In this document: positions 15,343 to 22,591 of the stretch, piece by piece
Layout of the letters: every line of letters begins with the position of its first letter
Numbering within the stretch: the stretch's first letter is position 1
Source: an uncultured Porphyromonas sp.
GTDB taxonomy: Bacteria; Bacteroidota; Bacteroidia; Bacteroidales; Porphyromonadaceae
Length of the DNA stretch: 28,381 bases
NCBI GenBank assembly: GCA_900538385.1
Contig: UWSO01000028.1
Coordinates: 1 to 28,381, forward strand
Direction: 5' to 3'
Program-made: the position numbers and the translations under genes
Notes under the pieces: model-generated
What the model saw: only the letters and a program-made list of their open reading frames with translations
Told to the model about the DNA's origin: nothing
The model's database searches: none

Positions 15343-16527
15343 TTAGTAGATAAAGCCGAAGAGCCATAGCGGGATGACATTGTCATGCCCCATAGGGATG
15401 CCTTGCACTGCGTAGTAGCGGTCTGCTCTGTATCGACCACCGAGCTCCTTATCAATGCGAAACTCGTAGGTCTCGTCCAGTACGAAGTGTACCTGTGCCC
15501 GCCCACCTGCATTGACTTGGTGTGCATGATGTAGGTGCGTCAGGAAGAAGGTAGAGTAAAGCTCAGGACTGGTCACCGGTTCGGGGACGAGTGCGTAAGC
15601 TATGTTGGTGTTTTGTAGATAGCACATGGCCGGCTTGCGTGTGGTCGCCTCAGAGCCTACACGGTATAGCTGCGTGACGAGACCCGCATCGGAGAGGATG
15701 TGCATATAGTTGGAGATGGTAGCGCGTGAGGCACTGATCATCTGCGAGAGCTGAGAGATATTGGGCGAAGTAGGTGCCGTGCGACCCAGCTCGTAGAGTA
15801 GCCTACGAAGTTTGGGTAGGAGACGCTGGTCGAGGTTACGCAGGAAGCTCACATCGACCTCCAGCATCATGTTGATATTCTTCAGTAGATTCTCCGAGTA
15901 GTTGCGATCTTCGAGGAAGAAGGGGTAGTAGCCGTGGTGCGTGTAGTCTGCCAAGTAGTTGAGCGGATTGACCATTCCCATGATCTCGCGAGAGATGGTC
16001 TCGTGATCCTTCAGTATCTCCTCGAGCGTGACCTGCGGGAGGTTAAGCCCCGTCTTGAGCTGTATGAACTCACGGAGCGAGAAACCGTCTAGCCGGTAAA
16101 CAGCTCCAGGTAGTTGCTCCTCGATGGGGAGCGCCGAGTCATACTGTACGATCGAGGTGGTGTAGATAATCTGCAGGTCGGGCATTAGGCGCATACACGC
16201 CAGCAGATCTTCGTGCCACGAGGGGTACTTATAGATCTGGTCTAGCAGCAGATGCCGCCCGCCATGGTCGTAAAAGGTCTTAGCAAAGTCTACAAGTGTC
16301 TCACTCGTAAAGAGGAAGTTATTGAGATTAACATAGAGGCACTTCCTATTGAGCGACCCAAAAGTCCTCGCAGCATAGTCTAGCAGGAAGGTGGTCTTGC
16401 CCACGCCACGACAGCCATAGATGCCGATGAGCGGGGCGGAGAAGTCAATCTCGCCAAAGAGGCTGCGCTGTATCGGATTGCTCAGGTTGCGCAGCAGGTA
16501 ATCGTGTGTTCTATAGAGTGCCTCCAC
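15343..16527 (-). CDS. AAA_14/DUF4143-type ATP-binding protein with degenerate Walker B
   Basis: A 394-residue protein of the archaeal/Bacteroidota AAA_14-DUF4143 type. Walker A is GCRGVGKTT (38-46). The Walker B region reads LLLDQIYKYPSW with D96-Q97, where the family normally has Asp-Glu, and the segment where relatives usually have TGSS reads TTSI (123-126). The central region contains a winged-helix-like stretch (ISQLSQMISASRATISNYMHILSDAGLVTQLYR), and the C-terminus ends in GHDNVIPLWLFGFIY, as in many Bacteroidota members. It starts with GTG at 16527, downstream of a good promoter. Function of the family is poorly defined. The glutamate substitution suggests slow or absent hydrolysis, perhaps a nucleotide-gated DNA-binding protein; that is inference. 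nifJ follows after 45 nt. Confidence 0.85.
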   Translation of the reverse strand: MEALYRTHDYLLRNLSNPIQRSLFGEIDFSAPLIGIYGCRGVGKTTFLLDYAARTFGSLNRKCLYVNLNNFLFTSETLVDFAKTFYDHGGRHLLLDQIYKYPSWHEDLLACMRLMPDLQIIYTTSIVQYDSALPIEEQLPGAVYRLDGFSLREFIQLKTGLNLPQVTLEEILKDHETISREIMGMVNPLNYLADYTHHGYYPFFLEDRNYSENLLKNINMMLEVDVSFLRNLDQRLLPKLRRLLYELGRTAPTSPNISQLSQMISASRATISNYMHILSDAGLVTQLYRVGSEATTRKPAMCYLQNTNIAYALVPEPVTSPELYSTFFLTHLHHAHQVNAGGRAQVHFVLDETYEFRIDKELGGRYRADRYYAVQGIPMGHDNVIPLWLFGFIY

Positions 16528-16572
16528 TACTTTATCTTGATGCTTGGACTAGATACCTACATTTTGGTAGGA

Positions 16573-16580
16573 CAAAGGTA
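16573..16580 (-). promoter_or_regulatory. Promoter of the ATPase-nifJ unit (TACCTTTG)
   Basis: The minus strand carries TACCTTTG with a TTG 19 nt upstream (CACTTG), fitting the Bacteroidota -33/-7 layout. It lies 45 nt before the GTG start. As no promoter is seen before nifJ, this may drive both genes. Confidence 0.65.
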
Positions 16581-16731
16581 CGCAAACTTCTTCAATTGAC
16601 AAGTGCTCTTGGCAAATGCCTTTGTAAAATGAAAGAACTGCCCGATTTGGATGACAAGTCACCCTGTGTGGACTAGCAAGGAGTAGGCTCCATCTAGCAC
16701 TTATTAGGGGGGCTCCAATCGTTTCTCCTAG

Positions 16732-16857
16732 AGGTTCGGAGTTCCCTCCCGATGAAACTGGAGTTTCTTCCCGATGAAACTGGAGTTTCTCCCGTATGAA
16801 ACTGGAGTTTCTCCCGTATGAAACTGGAGTTTCATCTAAGTGGCACTGTTTTGGAAC
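16732..16857. repeat. 22-bp palindrome array (GAAACT..AGTTTC type)
   Basis: Four identical dyads GAAACTGGAGTTTC begin at 16754, 16776, 16798 and 16820, exactly 22 bp apart. The 8-bp linkers are TTCCCGAT, TCCCGTAT and TCCCGTAT. A degenerate unit (GGTTCGGAGTTCC) precedes at about 16732. The array ends with TTTTGGAAC at 16849-16857, 15 nt past the last unit; the array at 51-177 ends with the same string 14 nt past its last full unit. It lies between the terminator at 16876-16907 and the promoter at 16573-16580. The remaining part of this gap, 16581-16731, shows nothing recognisable. Confidence 0.88.
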
Positions 16858-16875
16858 GGTTCTGGTGCAAAGAAA

Positions 16876-16907
16876 ACGGCTACGGAGTCGGGTGCTTCCG
16901 TAGCCGT
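16876..16907 (-). terminator. rho-independent terminator of the BtuB-like receptor gene
   Basis: A perfect 11-bp stem, ACGGCTACGGA (16876-16886) and TCCGTAGCCGT (16897-16907). On the minus strand it is followed by TTTTCTTTG, about 54 nt past the stop of the receptor gene. Confidence 0.8.
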
Positions 16908-16960
16908 GTGAAGGGCGCTCTCTAAGGAGCGGAGGTGGTGGAGTGTCTTCTGTTGCGGGA

Positions 16961-18985
16961 TCAGTGACTCACGACGAATGTGAGGCGGTAGTTGCGCAGG
17001 GGCATGGGGTAGTTGGCGACTACATCGTAGGCTTGGCTCAGGAGGTTGTTGCACTCGAGCTGTAGACGCAGACCGTATCCTCGGACGGTGCGCTCGTATG
17101 CGAGGGCTAGATCGTTGGTGTACCACGGCTGGAGATGGTTCTCTGGGAAGTTCTCCAACTGGCTGTACCGCTCGCCAGCGTAGATGAAGTTATAGTTGAG
17201 TTGCCACCCCTTGTACTGAACGATTGCCGTGGCGGAGCCACTATGCCAGGGAATGTAGGGGATCTGGTGGCGGTAGTAGCTCTCCTTAGGATCGGTGATG
17301 TCGATGGCTCGCTGGTAGGTGTACTGAGCCCGCAGAGATAGTTGCAGGTCACGGATCGGTACCAGGCTCCAGGTGCACTGCGCATCGATGCCACGTATGT
17401 CTACCTTGCCGAGGTTGATCATGGTCCAGCGGAATTGCTGTCCCTTGGGGTAGGCGATGATCTTGTTGGTCACGAGATTGTAGTAAGCGTCTACCTTGAA
17501 GTCCAGGGTGTGGAGCCACGGCTTTTGCGGTGCGAGCTGGTACTGCAGCCCTACGTTGTACTGGGTGGTGTGCTCTGGGTCGAGCTTGACGTTGCCTATT
17601 TCGGTGTAGTATAGGTCATTGAAGGTGGGTAGGCGAAAGCTTTGCTTGTAGAAGGCGTTGAACCGTAGATCAGCCGCCTGCCACGGCTTGATCGAAAGGA
17701 TCGCTGCGGGCGTGAGCTTGCGGAAGAGGGGAGCCTTGGTGAGCTTTTGCGCTTTGTCCTGAGCTAGCGTGCCGAGGAGGCTGGCTTGTGCATTGATCCA
17801 GTCGTTTGTATAGGTCGAGGCGAGGGCTAGTAGGTGGGTGAAGCGGTGCGGGTAGACGAAGTCGTAGAGATTGGCGTCGAGCTTGTTCCACTGCAAGTCA
17901 TAGGCAGCGGAGAGGTACCAGTGGTTGATCAATTGGAAGGCTGATGCGACGGAGCCGTATAGCTCTTGCTGCTGGTAGAGGTTGTCCACCTTGAAGGCTG
18001 CTGTCGGCTCATTGCGCACGAAGTGGGTCTGGTAGTAGGCATACTTGGCGATGGCGTGTAGACGTATGCGGTCGCTGAGCTGCTGCTCGTAGGTGGTCTG
18101 GACGAAGCTGTTGTTGTCCCAGAGACGCTCGCCACGACGCCACACATTATTGACGATAGCTCCAGGTATGCCTCGCTCACTGTTGTAGTTGTAGACCTTG
18201 ACGAGCATCTGTCCATCGGGTAGACCGATGTGGAGATTGCCCTCTAGTCGTGTGGCGTTGATGTCTCCGTTGTGCCGGACGGCAGTGGTATCGTAGGCTA
18301 TCTCGTGGGTGAGGGGATTGACCTTTTGGTATCTAAACTTGTACTTGCCGCTGCTCTTGATCCACTCCGTATTGAAGGACATGGTGACCCTGGGCTCCAG
18401 TCGGTGCTCGATCAGTATGGCGGGATTGAAGAGGTCGAAGGAGCCACATCTCAGACTCGCTCTCAGATTGGTCTGTGCTCCATCCGTAAAGGTCGGCTTG
18501 CGTGTCTGAAGGTACACGGTACCGCTAGACCCAAAGTCCTTGGCGGGCTGTAGGTAGCTACCCTTTTGTCCATTGAAGACCTGTATCGCCTCCATATTGT
18601 CGAGAGAATACTGGCCGAGGTCTATCTGCCCATTCTGCGCATTGCTCAGCTCCACACCATCGTAGAAGATACCGACGTGGTGGGTGCCCATGCTACGGAT
18701 GTTGACCGTCTTGAGTCCACCGACTCCTCCGAAGTCCTTGACCTGAACGCCCGAGAAGGAGCGTAGCGCATCTGCTATGGAAAAGGAACTGAGCGCCTTG
18801 AGCTCCTGCCCCGAGAGTTGCTGTGCAGGTATGACTCCTCGCCTGTAGTCTGGCTCACGGGGAGCACGGACGACAACTGTCTCCAGATGGTGTGTCGATA
18901 CGCTATCTGGAGAGGTGTACTGCTGCCCATATATATAAGGAGTGGCAGCGCAGAGGAGGATGAGTGAGAAGATGAGAGTAGACAT
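16961..18985 (-). CDS. TonB-dependent receptor, BtuB-like
   Basis: A 674-residue outer-membrane receptor. It has a signal peptide (residues 1-20, LIFSLILLCAATPYIYG, then QQ), a short N-terminal extension with a TonB-box-like ETVVVRA (35-41), a plug domain (about 50-165, with IADALRSFSGVQVKDFGGVGGLKTVNIRSMG and VGIFYDGVELSNAQNGQIDLGQYSL), then a barrel of about 500 residues ending in NYRLTFVVSH. It lacks the carboxypeptidase-regulatory domain of the receptor at 4.7-7.1 kb. Size and the upstream partner gene, a BtuG-like beta-propeller lipoprotein, suggest cobalamin uptake; siderophore or haem transport remains possible. A terminator-like hairpin lies in the 115-nt gap between the two genes, and no separate promoter is evident. 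Confidence 0.88.
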   Translation of the reverse strand: MSTLIFSLILLCAATPYIYGQQYTSPDSVSTHHLETVVVRAPREPDYRRGVIPAQQLSGQELKALSSFSIADALRSFSGVQVKDFGGVGGLKTVNIRSMGTHHVGIFYDGVELSNAQNGQIDLGQYSLDNMEAIQVFNGQKGSYLQPAKDFGSSGTVYLQTRKPTFTDGAQTNLRASLRCGSFDLFNPAILIEHRLEPRVTMSFNTEWIKSSGKYKFRYQKVNPLTHEIAYDTTAVRHNGDINATRLEGNLHIGLPDGQMLVKVYNYNSERGIPGAIVNNVWRRGERLWDNNSFVQTTYEQQLSDRIRLHAIAKYAYYQTHFVRNEPTAAFKVDNLYQQQELYGSVASAFQLINHWYLSAAYDLQWNKLDANLYDFVYPHRFTHLLALASTYTNDWINAQASLLGTLAQDKAQKLTKAPLFRKLTPAAILSIKPWQAADLRFNAFYKQSFRLPTFNDLYYTEIGNVKLDPEHTTQYNVGLQYQLAPQKPWLHTLDFKVDAYYNLVTNKIIAYPKGQQFRWTMINLGKVDIRGIDAQCTWSLVPIRDLQLSLRAQYTYQRAIDITDPKESYYRHQIPYIPWHSGSATAIVQYKGWQLNYNFIYAGERYSQLENFPENHLQPWYTNDLALAYERTVRGYGLRLQLECNNLLSQAYDVVANYPMPLRNYRLTFVVSH

Positions 18986-19005
18986 CGAGATAGAAACCTG
19001 TATAT

Positions 19006-19045
19006 AAAAAGGGTAGGGGCGAACTCCCTAAGAGTCCGCCCCTAC
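19006..19045 (-). terminator. Terminator-like hairpin between the BtuG-like and BtuB-like genes
   Basis: The stem GTAGGGGCGAACTC (19013-19026) pairs with GAGTCCGCCCCTAC (19032-19045) with one mismatch. On the minus strand it is followed two bases later by TTTTT (19006-19010). It sits 55 nt past the upstream stop and about 20 nt before the receptor ATG, so it could lower or condition receptor expression. The arms resemble a dispersed repeat, so it may instead be a mobile insertion. Confidence 0.65.
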
Positions 19046-19100
19046 GTAGCTGTCTAACGGACAGGTATGGGCACTTATCGTGTGCCTCGTTGCTGTCTAG

Positions 19101-20270
19101 TTATTGCTTTACGAATGCAATGTGAGCGGGTAGCATACCGGTGCGTCCAGTCTGCCACTTGAGCTTACCATCGGGTGTGTAGCAGTATAGCGTACCACTA
19201 GAGACAAAGTCCTTGGCATCCGTGATGTAGATGTCGCCCGAAGTGGGGTGGATAGCGAGACCGTATGCGGTCTGAATGTTTTCAGCCGTGCCATCGGTGA
19301 TGAAGCTCTCAGCGAGAGGCTTAGCAGCATTGATGTCGACGAGTCCGAAGCCTGTCTTCATCTTATTAGTTGCGCTATCCCAGACGCTGCTGTAGTAGTA
19401 GAGCTTGTCGCCATAGAAGGCCATCTCAGCACAAGGTATATTGAGCGAGTCGAGCTTCGCAACCTTTTGAGTGCTTGGATCGATGTCTATATAGTAGAGG
19501 TTGGACGGTACATTGCCATAGTTACCACGAGAGGTAACCCAGAGTCTACCGTTGTGATCCTTTCTGAGGCGATGAAGGTTCATACCGACCTCGATCTTAT
19601 CCACCTCGGTAAAGCTCTTGAGATCGATGACCGATACGGTACGCTCATAGTTAGGCTTCATATAGCCACCAGAGTTAGCAACGTATAGTCTGCCGCCAGT
19701 GAGGACCATCTCCTCAGGCTGATAGCCTATGACGACTTGCCCCGTGATAGCTAGCGTCTTGAGGTCGAAGCGATAGACGGCTCCACGGACTTGACCCTGA
19801 GCGTCTCGTGTATCTGAGGTGCTGACGTAGCTAGAGACGTAAGCATTGTCACCCTCGAAGCAGATGTAGCGACAGTTGGGTATATCGACCTGACCGATGC
19901 GCTTGCCACTCTGAGCGTTGAGGACCTCAACCTTGTTAGAGCTGTTGAGTACGGCGTATAGTCTAGAACCGTAGATCTGTAGATCATTGCCGGTGTCGCC
20001 AAGCTCCTTGACTACGTTGGGGTTGAGCGTAGCGTAGATGTTTCGTGTGTAGGTACCACTGACGAGATCCATGTAGTCCAGCGAACTATTGTTTGACTGG
20101 AAGTTGCCTTCATTAAGCAGGTAGAAGCCTACGACTCCACCACTGACTTGCTGACTATTAGCTATCTCCTCCGAGTCGGCAGGTACGATAGCGTCTGGCT
20201 CTTGACAAGAGTTCAGAAGTCCTAGACTGAGGATGCAGAGTAGGAGTAAGTTGCGATATAAGTGATTCAT
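19101..20270 (-). CDS. YncE/DUF5074-type beta-propeller lipoprotein, BtuG-like
   Basis: A 389-residue predicted surface lipoprotein with lipobox LLNSC (C22). Repeating blade segments such as LQIYGSRLYAVLNSSNKVEVLNAQSGK, VLTGGRLYVANSGG, RTVSVIDLKSFTEVDKIEVG and GLAIHPTSGDIYITDAKDF indicate a roughly seven-bladed beta-propeller of the YncE type. In Bacteroides, BtuG is a surface propeller lipoprotein that captures vitamin B12 and caps BtuB. The order here, propeller then TonB receptor on the same strand, fits that pair, but the ligand is not visible in the sequence. A TATCTTTG promoter at 20299-20306 lies in the short gap after the nucleosidase gene. No cobalamin riboswitch is present in the leader, which is only about 30 nt long. 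Confidence 0.8.
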   Translation of the reverse strand: MNHLYRNLLLLCILSLGLLNSCQEPDAIVPADSEEIANSQQVSGGVVGFYLLNEGNFQSNNSSLDYMDLVSGTYTRNIYATLNPNVVKELGDTGNDLQIYGSRLYAVLNSSNKVEVLNAQSGKRIGQVDIPNCRYICFEGDNAYVSSYVSTSDTRDAQGQVRGAVYRFDLKTLAITGQVVIGYQPEEMVLTGGRLYVANSGGYMKPNYERTVSVIDLKSFTEVDKIEVGMNLHRLRKDHNGRLWVTSRGNYGNVPSNLYYIDIDPSTQKVAKLDSLNIPCAEMAFYGDKLYYYSSVWDSATNKMKTGFGLVDINAAKPLAESFITDGTAENIQTAYGLAIHPTSGDIYITDAKDFVSSGTLYCYTPDGKLKWQTGRTGMLPAHIAFVKQ

Positions 20271-20298
20271 AGTTTGATTGGATTAATTTGCTTTGTTG

Positions 20299-20306
20299 CA
20301 AAGATA
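20299..20306 (-). promoter_or_regulatory. Bacteroidota -7 box (TATCTTTG) for the BtuG-like gene
   Basis: The minus strand reads TATCTTTG, 28 nt before the ATG, in the 79-nt gap after the nucleosidase stop. No clear -33 TTG and no terminator for the upstream operon are seen. Confidence 0.55.
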
Positions 20307-20349
20307 GTGAAACGAATTGGTTTAGATGCTTTTGGAGTGGAGATTACAG

Positions 20350-21102
20350 CTAGAGGCGCTCTGCGAGTGAGCAGACGAGTCGCATAGCATCTACAAAGGG
20401 GGCTAGGAAAAGGTCTCTCTGCCGCCAGAAATCAGCATACTGCTTCCCATGATCCTGACTCGTGAGTGGTGTGTCACTGACGATGCGTATGCTGACGAGC
20501 GGCGTCTGGTATAGATAAGCTGTCTGAGCGATGGCAGCACTCTCCATATCCACGGCGACTAAGTCGGGATACTGCTGTGCGAACGCTCTTAGGTGCTCCG
20601 CATCGGGAATGAATGTATCACCACAGAGGAGCAACCCCTGATGTAGCGGTATGCGCAGCTGCTTTGCCATAGTCTCAATGGCTGTCACATCTGCGGAGAA
20701 CTGAGCGGGCAAGCCTTGTACTTGTCCACGCTCGTTGCCTTCACCACACCACACATCGTGGTAGCGATAAGCTGTCGAGAGACAGAGGTCGCCAACCTGT
20801 GCGCCTGCGTAAAGTCCTCCCGACACACCGACATTGACTAAGAGCTGAGGATGGTAGAGCTCTATGGCTCGCTGTGTGGCAAGAGCTGCGTGCACCTTAC
20901 CGATGCCTGTCTCAATGAGGTGAAAGGTCCACTCAGTAGCACGCTCCTCTAGTCGTAAAGTGTAGCGGTAGACGGCAAAAGGGACCTTCTCGACCAAGGC
21001 GCACTCTACCAGCTCGACAGTGGGAGCTAGAGCTTGCAGAGCAGACTGTATCGCCCTGTGCTCCTTGCCCATAGCGCACAACAAGACCATGGAGTAAGAC
21101 AT
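20350..21102 (-). CDS. mtnN: 5'-methylthioadenosine/S-adenosylhomocysteine nucleosidase
   Basis: Hydrolase that removes adenine from methylthioadenosine and S-adenosylhomocysteine, recycling products of polyamine synthesis and methylation. The 250-residue protein shows the phosphorylase-like fold markers: N-terminal CAMGKEHRAI with E14 in the position of the family glutamate, LLVNVGVSGGL (87-97), VDMESAAIAQ (184-193, ribose-contacting M186-E187) and RIVSDTP with the catalytic aspartate D210. It follows ftsZ with an 18-nt gap on the same strand and is probably cotranscribed as the last gene of the dcw unit. Alternative start M5 cannot be excluded. The agmatine-to-putrescine genes at 1.7-3.6 kb are a possible metabolic link, but only loosely. 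Confidence 0.92.
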   Translation of the reverse strand: MSYSMVLLCAMGKEHRAIQSALQALAPTVELVECALVEKVPFAVYRYTLRLEERATEWTFHLIETGIGKVHAALATQRAIELYHPQLLVNVGVSGGLYAGAQVGDLCLSTAYRYHDVWCGEGNERGQVQGLPAQFSADVTAIETMAKQLRIPLHQGLLLCGDTFIPDAEHLRAFAQQYPDLVAVDMESAAIAQTAYLYQTPLVSIRIVSDTPLTSQDHGKQYADFWRQRDLFLAPFVDAMRLVCSLAERL

Positions 21103-21119
21103 GCTATTAGAGCTTTCGC

Positions 21120-22541
21120 TCAGAACTTGATGATCTTGGGCTGGTTGACTGGTTGGGTGGTAGGCTCTGTACCTTCCTTTGTAGTATCGACGTTGGGAAG
21201 CTCCTCTACGTCAGCACTAGGCGTACTAGTAGGCGTGGAGCGCTGAGCGACCTTTGACGTGTCGAGTGTCTGGGACATAGCAGGCGTCTGGTTGCCATAC
21301 TTGTACTTCGCACGTCGCTCCTCCACCTCTGAGTAGCTGTGATTCTTAGCAGGCTCCTCATCGAGGTAGTCTATCAGGTCGTCACGATCTAGCTCATCGT
21401 CGGTCAGCACGATAGGCACAAAGGTAGGCAGGGAGCTACGTGGCTCTAGGTCAAAATCGGAGTAGTATTGGTTGAGTAGCTTGTTTTGCTCCTTCTCGAT
21501 CTCTGTCTGGCGCACGTAGTCCTCTACGTCCATAGCGGTCATAGGCATGTGTGCCTCCTTTTGGAAGCCTGATGCGATGATGACAACCATCACTTTGTTG
21601 CCTAGCTCTTCATTGAAAGCGTGCCCTGACTTGTTGTTCTGCAGGTTCCGAATGGAGGAAGTCAGTTTTTTGATCTCGTCCATCTCGTCAGTCGTCAGTG
21701 CGTCAGACGGATCGTAGAAGATAGCAAGCTGTAACCTCGTCGCCGTGGTAATGTCATCATTGTTGAGCAGTGGAGAGCGGAGAGCAGAGTCGATAGCCTT
21801 GCTCACACGGTCGGCACCCTCACCGTAGCCAATGCTAATGTGTGCGATGCCTCCATCCTTGAGTGTGGTGCGTACATCGGCAAAGTCTTGGTTCATCTCC
21901 ATTTCGTTGGTGATAACCATCGTAATAGCCCGTACGGCATTGGCAAGAATCTCGTTTGCCTTGTTGAGAGACTCGTCCCAGGGTAGCTCACCATAGACTT
22001 GGTTGATGTTTTCGTTGGCAATGATAACCAGCGAGTCTACCTCTTGTCGCATACGCTCGGCGCCTTGTGCCGCTTTGATCATACGTTGTCTCTCCTCACG
22101 GACGAAAGGCATGAATATAAAGCCCACTGTGAGCAGCCCCATGTCGCGCGCTATTTTTGCAATGACAGGCGCAGCTCCAGTACCCGTGCCGCCTCCCATA
22201 CCAGCGCAGATGAAAACCATCTGCGTCTCATTGTCGTCAAGGAGAGAGTGGATGAGCTCTCGGTCTTCTAAGGCAGCCTCTTCGCCGACCTCAATCTTAC
22301 TGCCCGCCCCCAATCCTTGGGTTAGCTTCTGTCCGATGACAGCGACATCTTTTAGACCGCTCTTGGCGAGGTCTTGCTCATCTGTATTAAGGAGCAGATA
22401 GGATACCCCTTGAAGTCCAGAAGCGTGAATGTGCTTGACGGCATTGCCTCCAGCACCACCTACGCCAATTACCTTGATGAGCTTTTTCTGAGCAACCGCT
22501 TTGTTGTATTTGAAGTTGACGAGCTTGTCTGCGTTATCCAT
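21120..22541 (-). CDS. ftsZ: Cell division protein FtsZ
   Basis: Tubulin-like GTPase that assembles the division ring. Over 473 residues the motifs are GVGGAGGNAVKHI (26-38), NTDEQDL (52-58), the tubulin signature GGGTGTGAAP (116-125) and the catalytic T7 loop NQDFADV (217-223, with D219). The globular domain ends near residue 345. It is followed by a long linker rich in acidic and Ser/Thr/Pro residues and a terminal PKIIKF. The usual C-terminal peptide with a central proline and arginine pair is not obvious, so the FtsA-binding tail may have diverged. It lies 50 nt after ftsA. GTP binding and hydrolysis residues are intact. Confidence 0.97.
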   Translation of the reverse strand: MDNADKLVNFKYNKAVAQKKLIKVIGVGGAGGNAVKHIHASGLQGVSYLLLNTDEQDLAKSGLKDVAVIGQKLTQGLGAGSKIEVGEEAALEDRELIHSLLDDNETQMVFICAGMGGGTGTGAAPVIAKIARDMGLLTVGFIFMPFVREERQRMIKAAQGAERMRQEVDSLVIIANENINQVYGELPWDESLNKANEILANAVRAITMVITNEMEMNQDFADVRTTLKDGGIAHISIGYGEGADRVSKAIDSALRSPLLNNDDITTATRLQLAIFYDPSDALTTDEMDEIKKLTSSIRNLQNNKSGHAFNEELGNKVMVVIIASGFQKEAHMPMTAMDVEDYVRQTEIEKEQNKLLNQYYSDFDLEPRSSLPTFVPIVLTDDELDRDDLIDYLDEEPAKNHSYSEVEERRAKYKYGNQTPAMSQTLDTSKVAQRSTPTSTPSADVEELPNVDTTKEGTEPTTQPVNQPKIIKF

Positions 22542-22591
22542 TTGTCGAAAGAGGTAAGAGGTTAGATAAATTGGGGAGAGGTAGTGATTGA

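Noticed and set aside
20271..20349. Cobalamin riboswitch upstream of the B12-type genes
   Set aside because: The whole gap is 79 nt and contains the -7 box; there is no B12-box-like conserved core.
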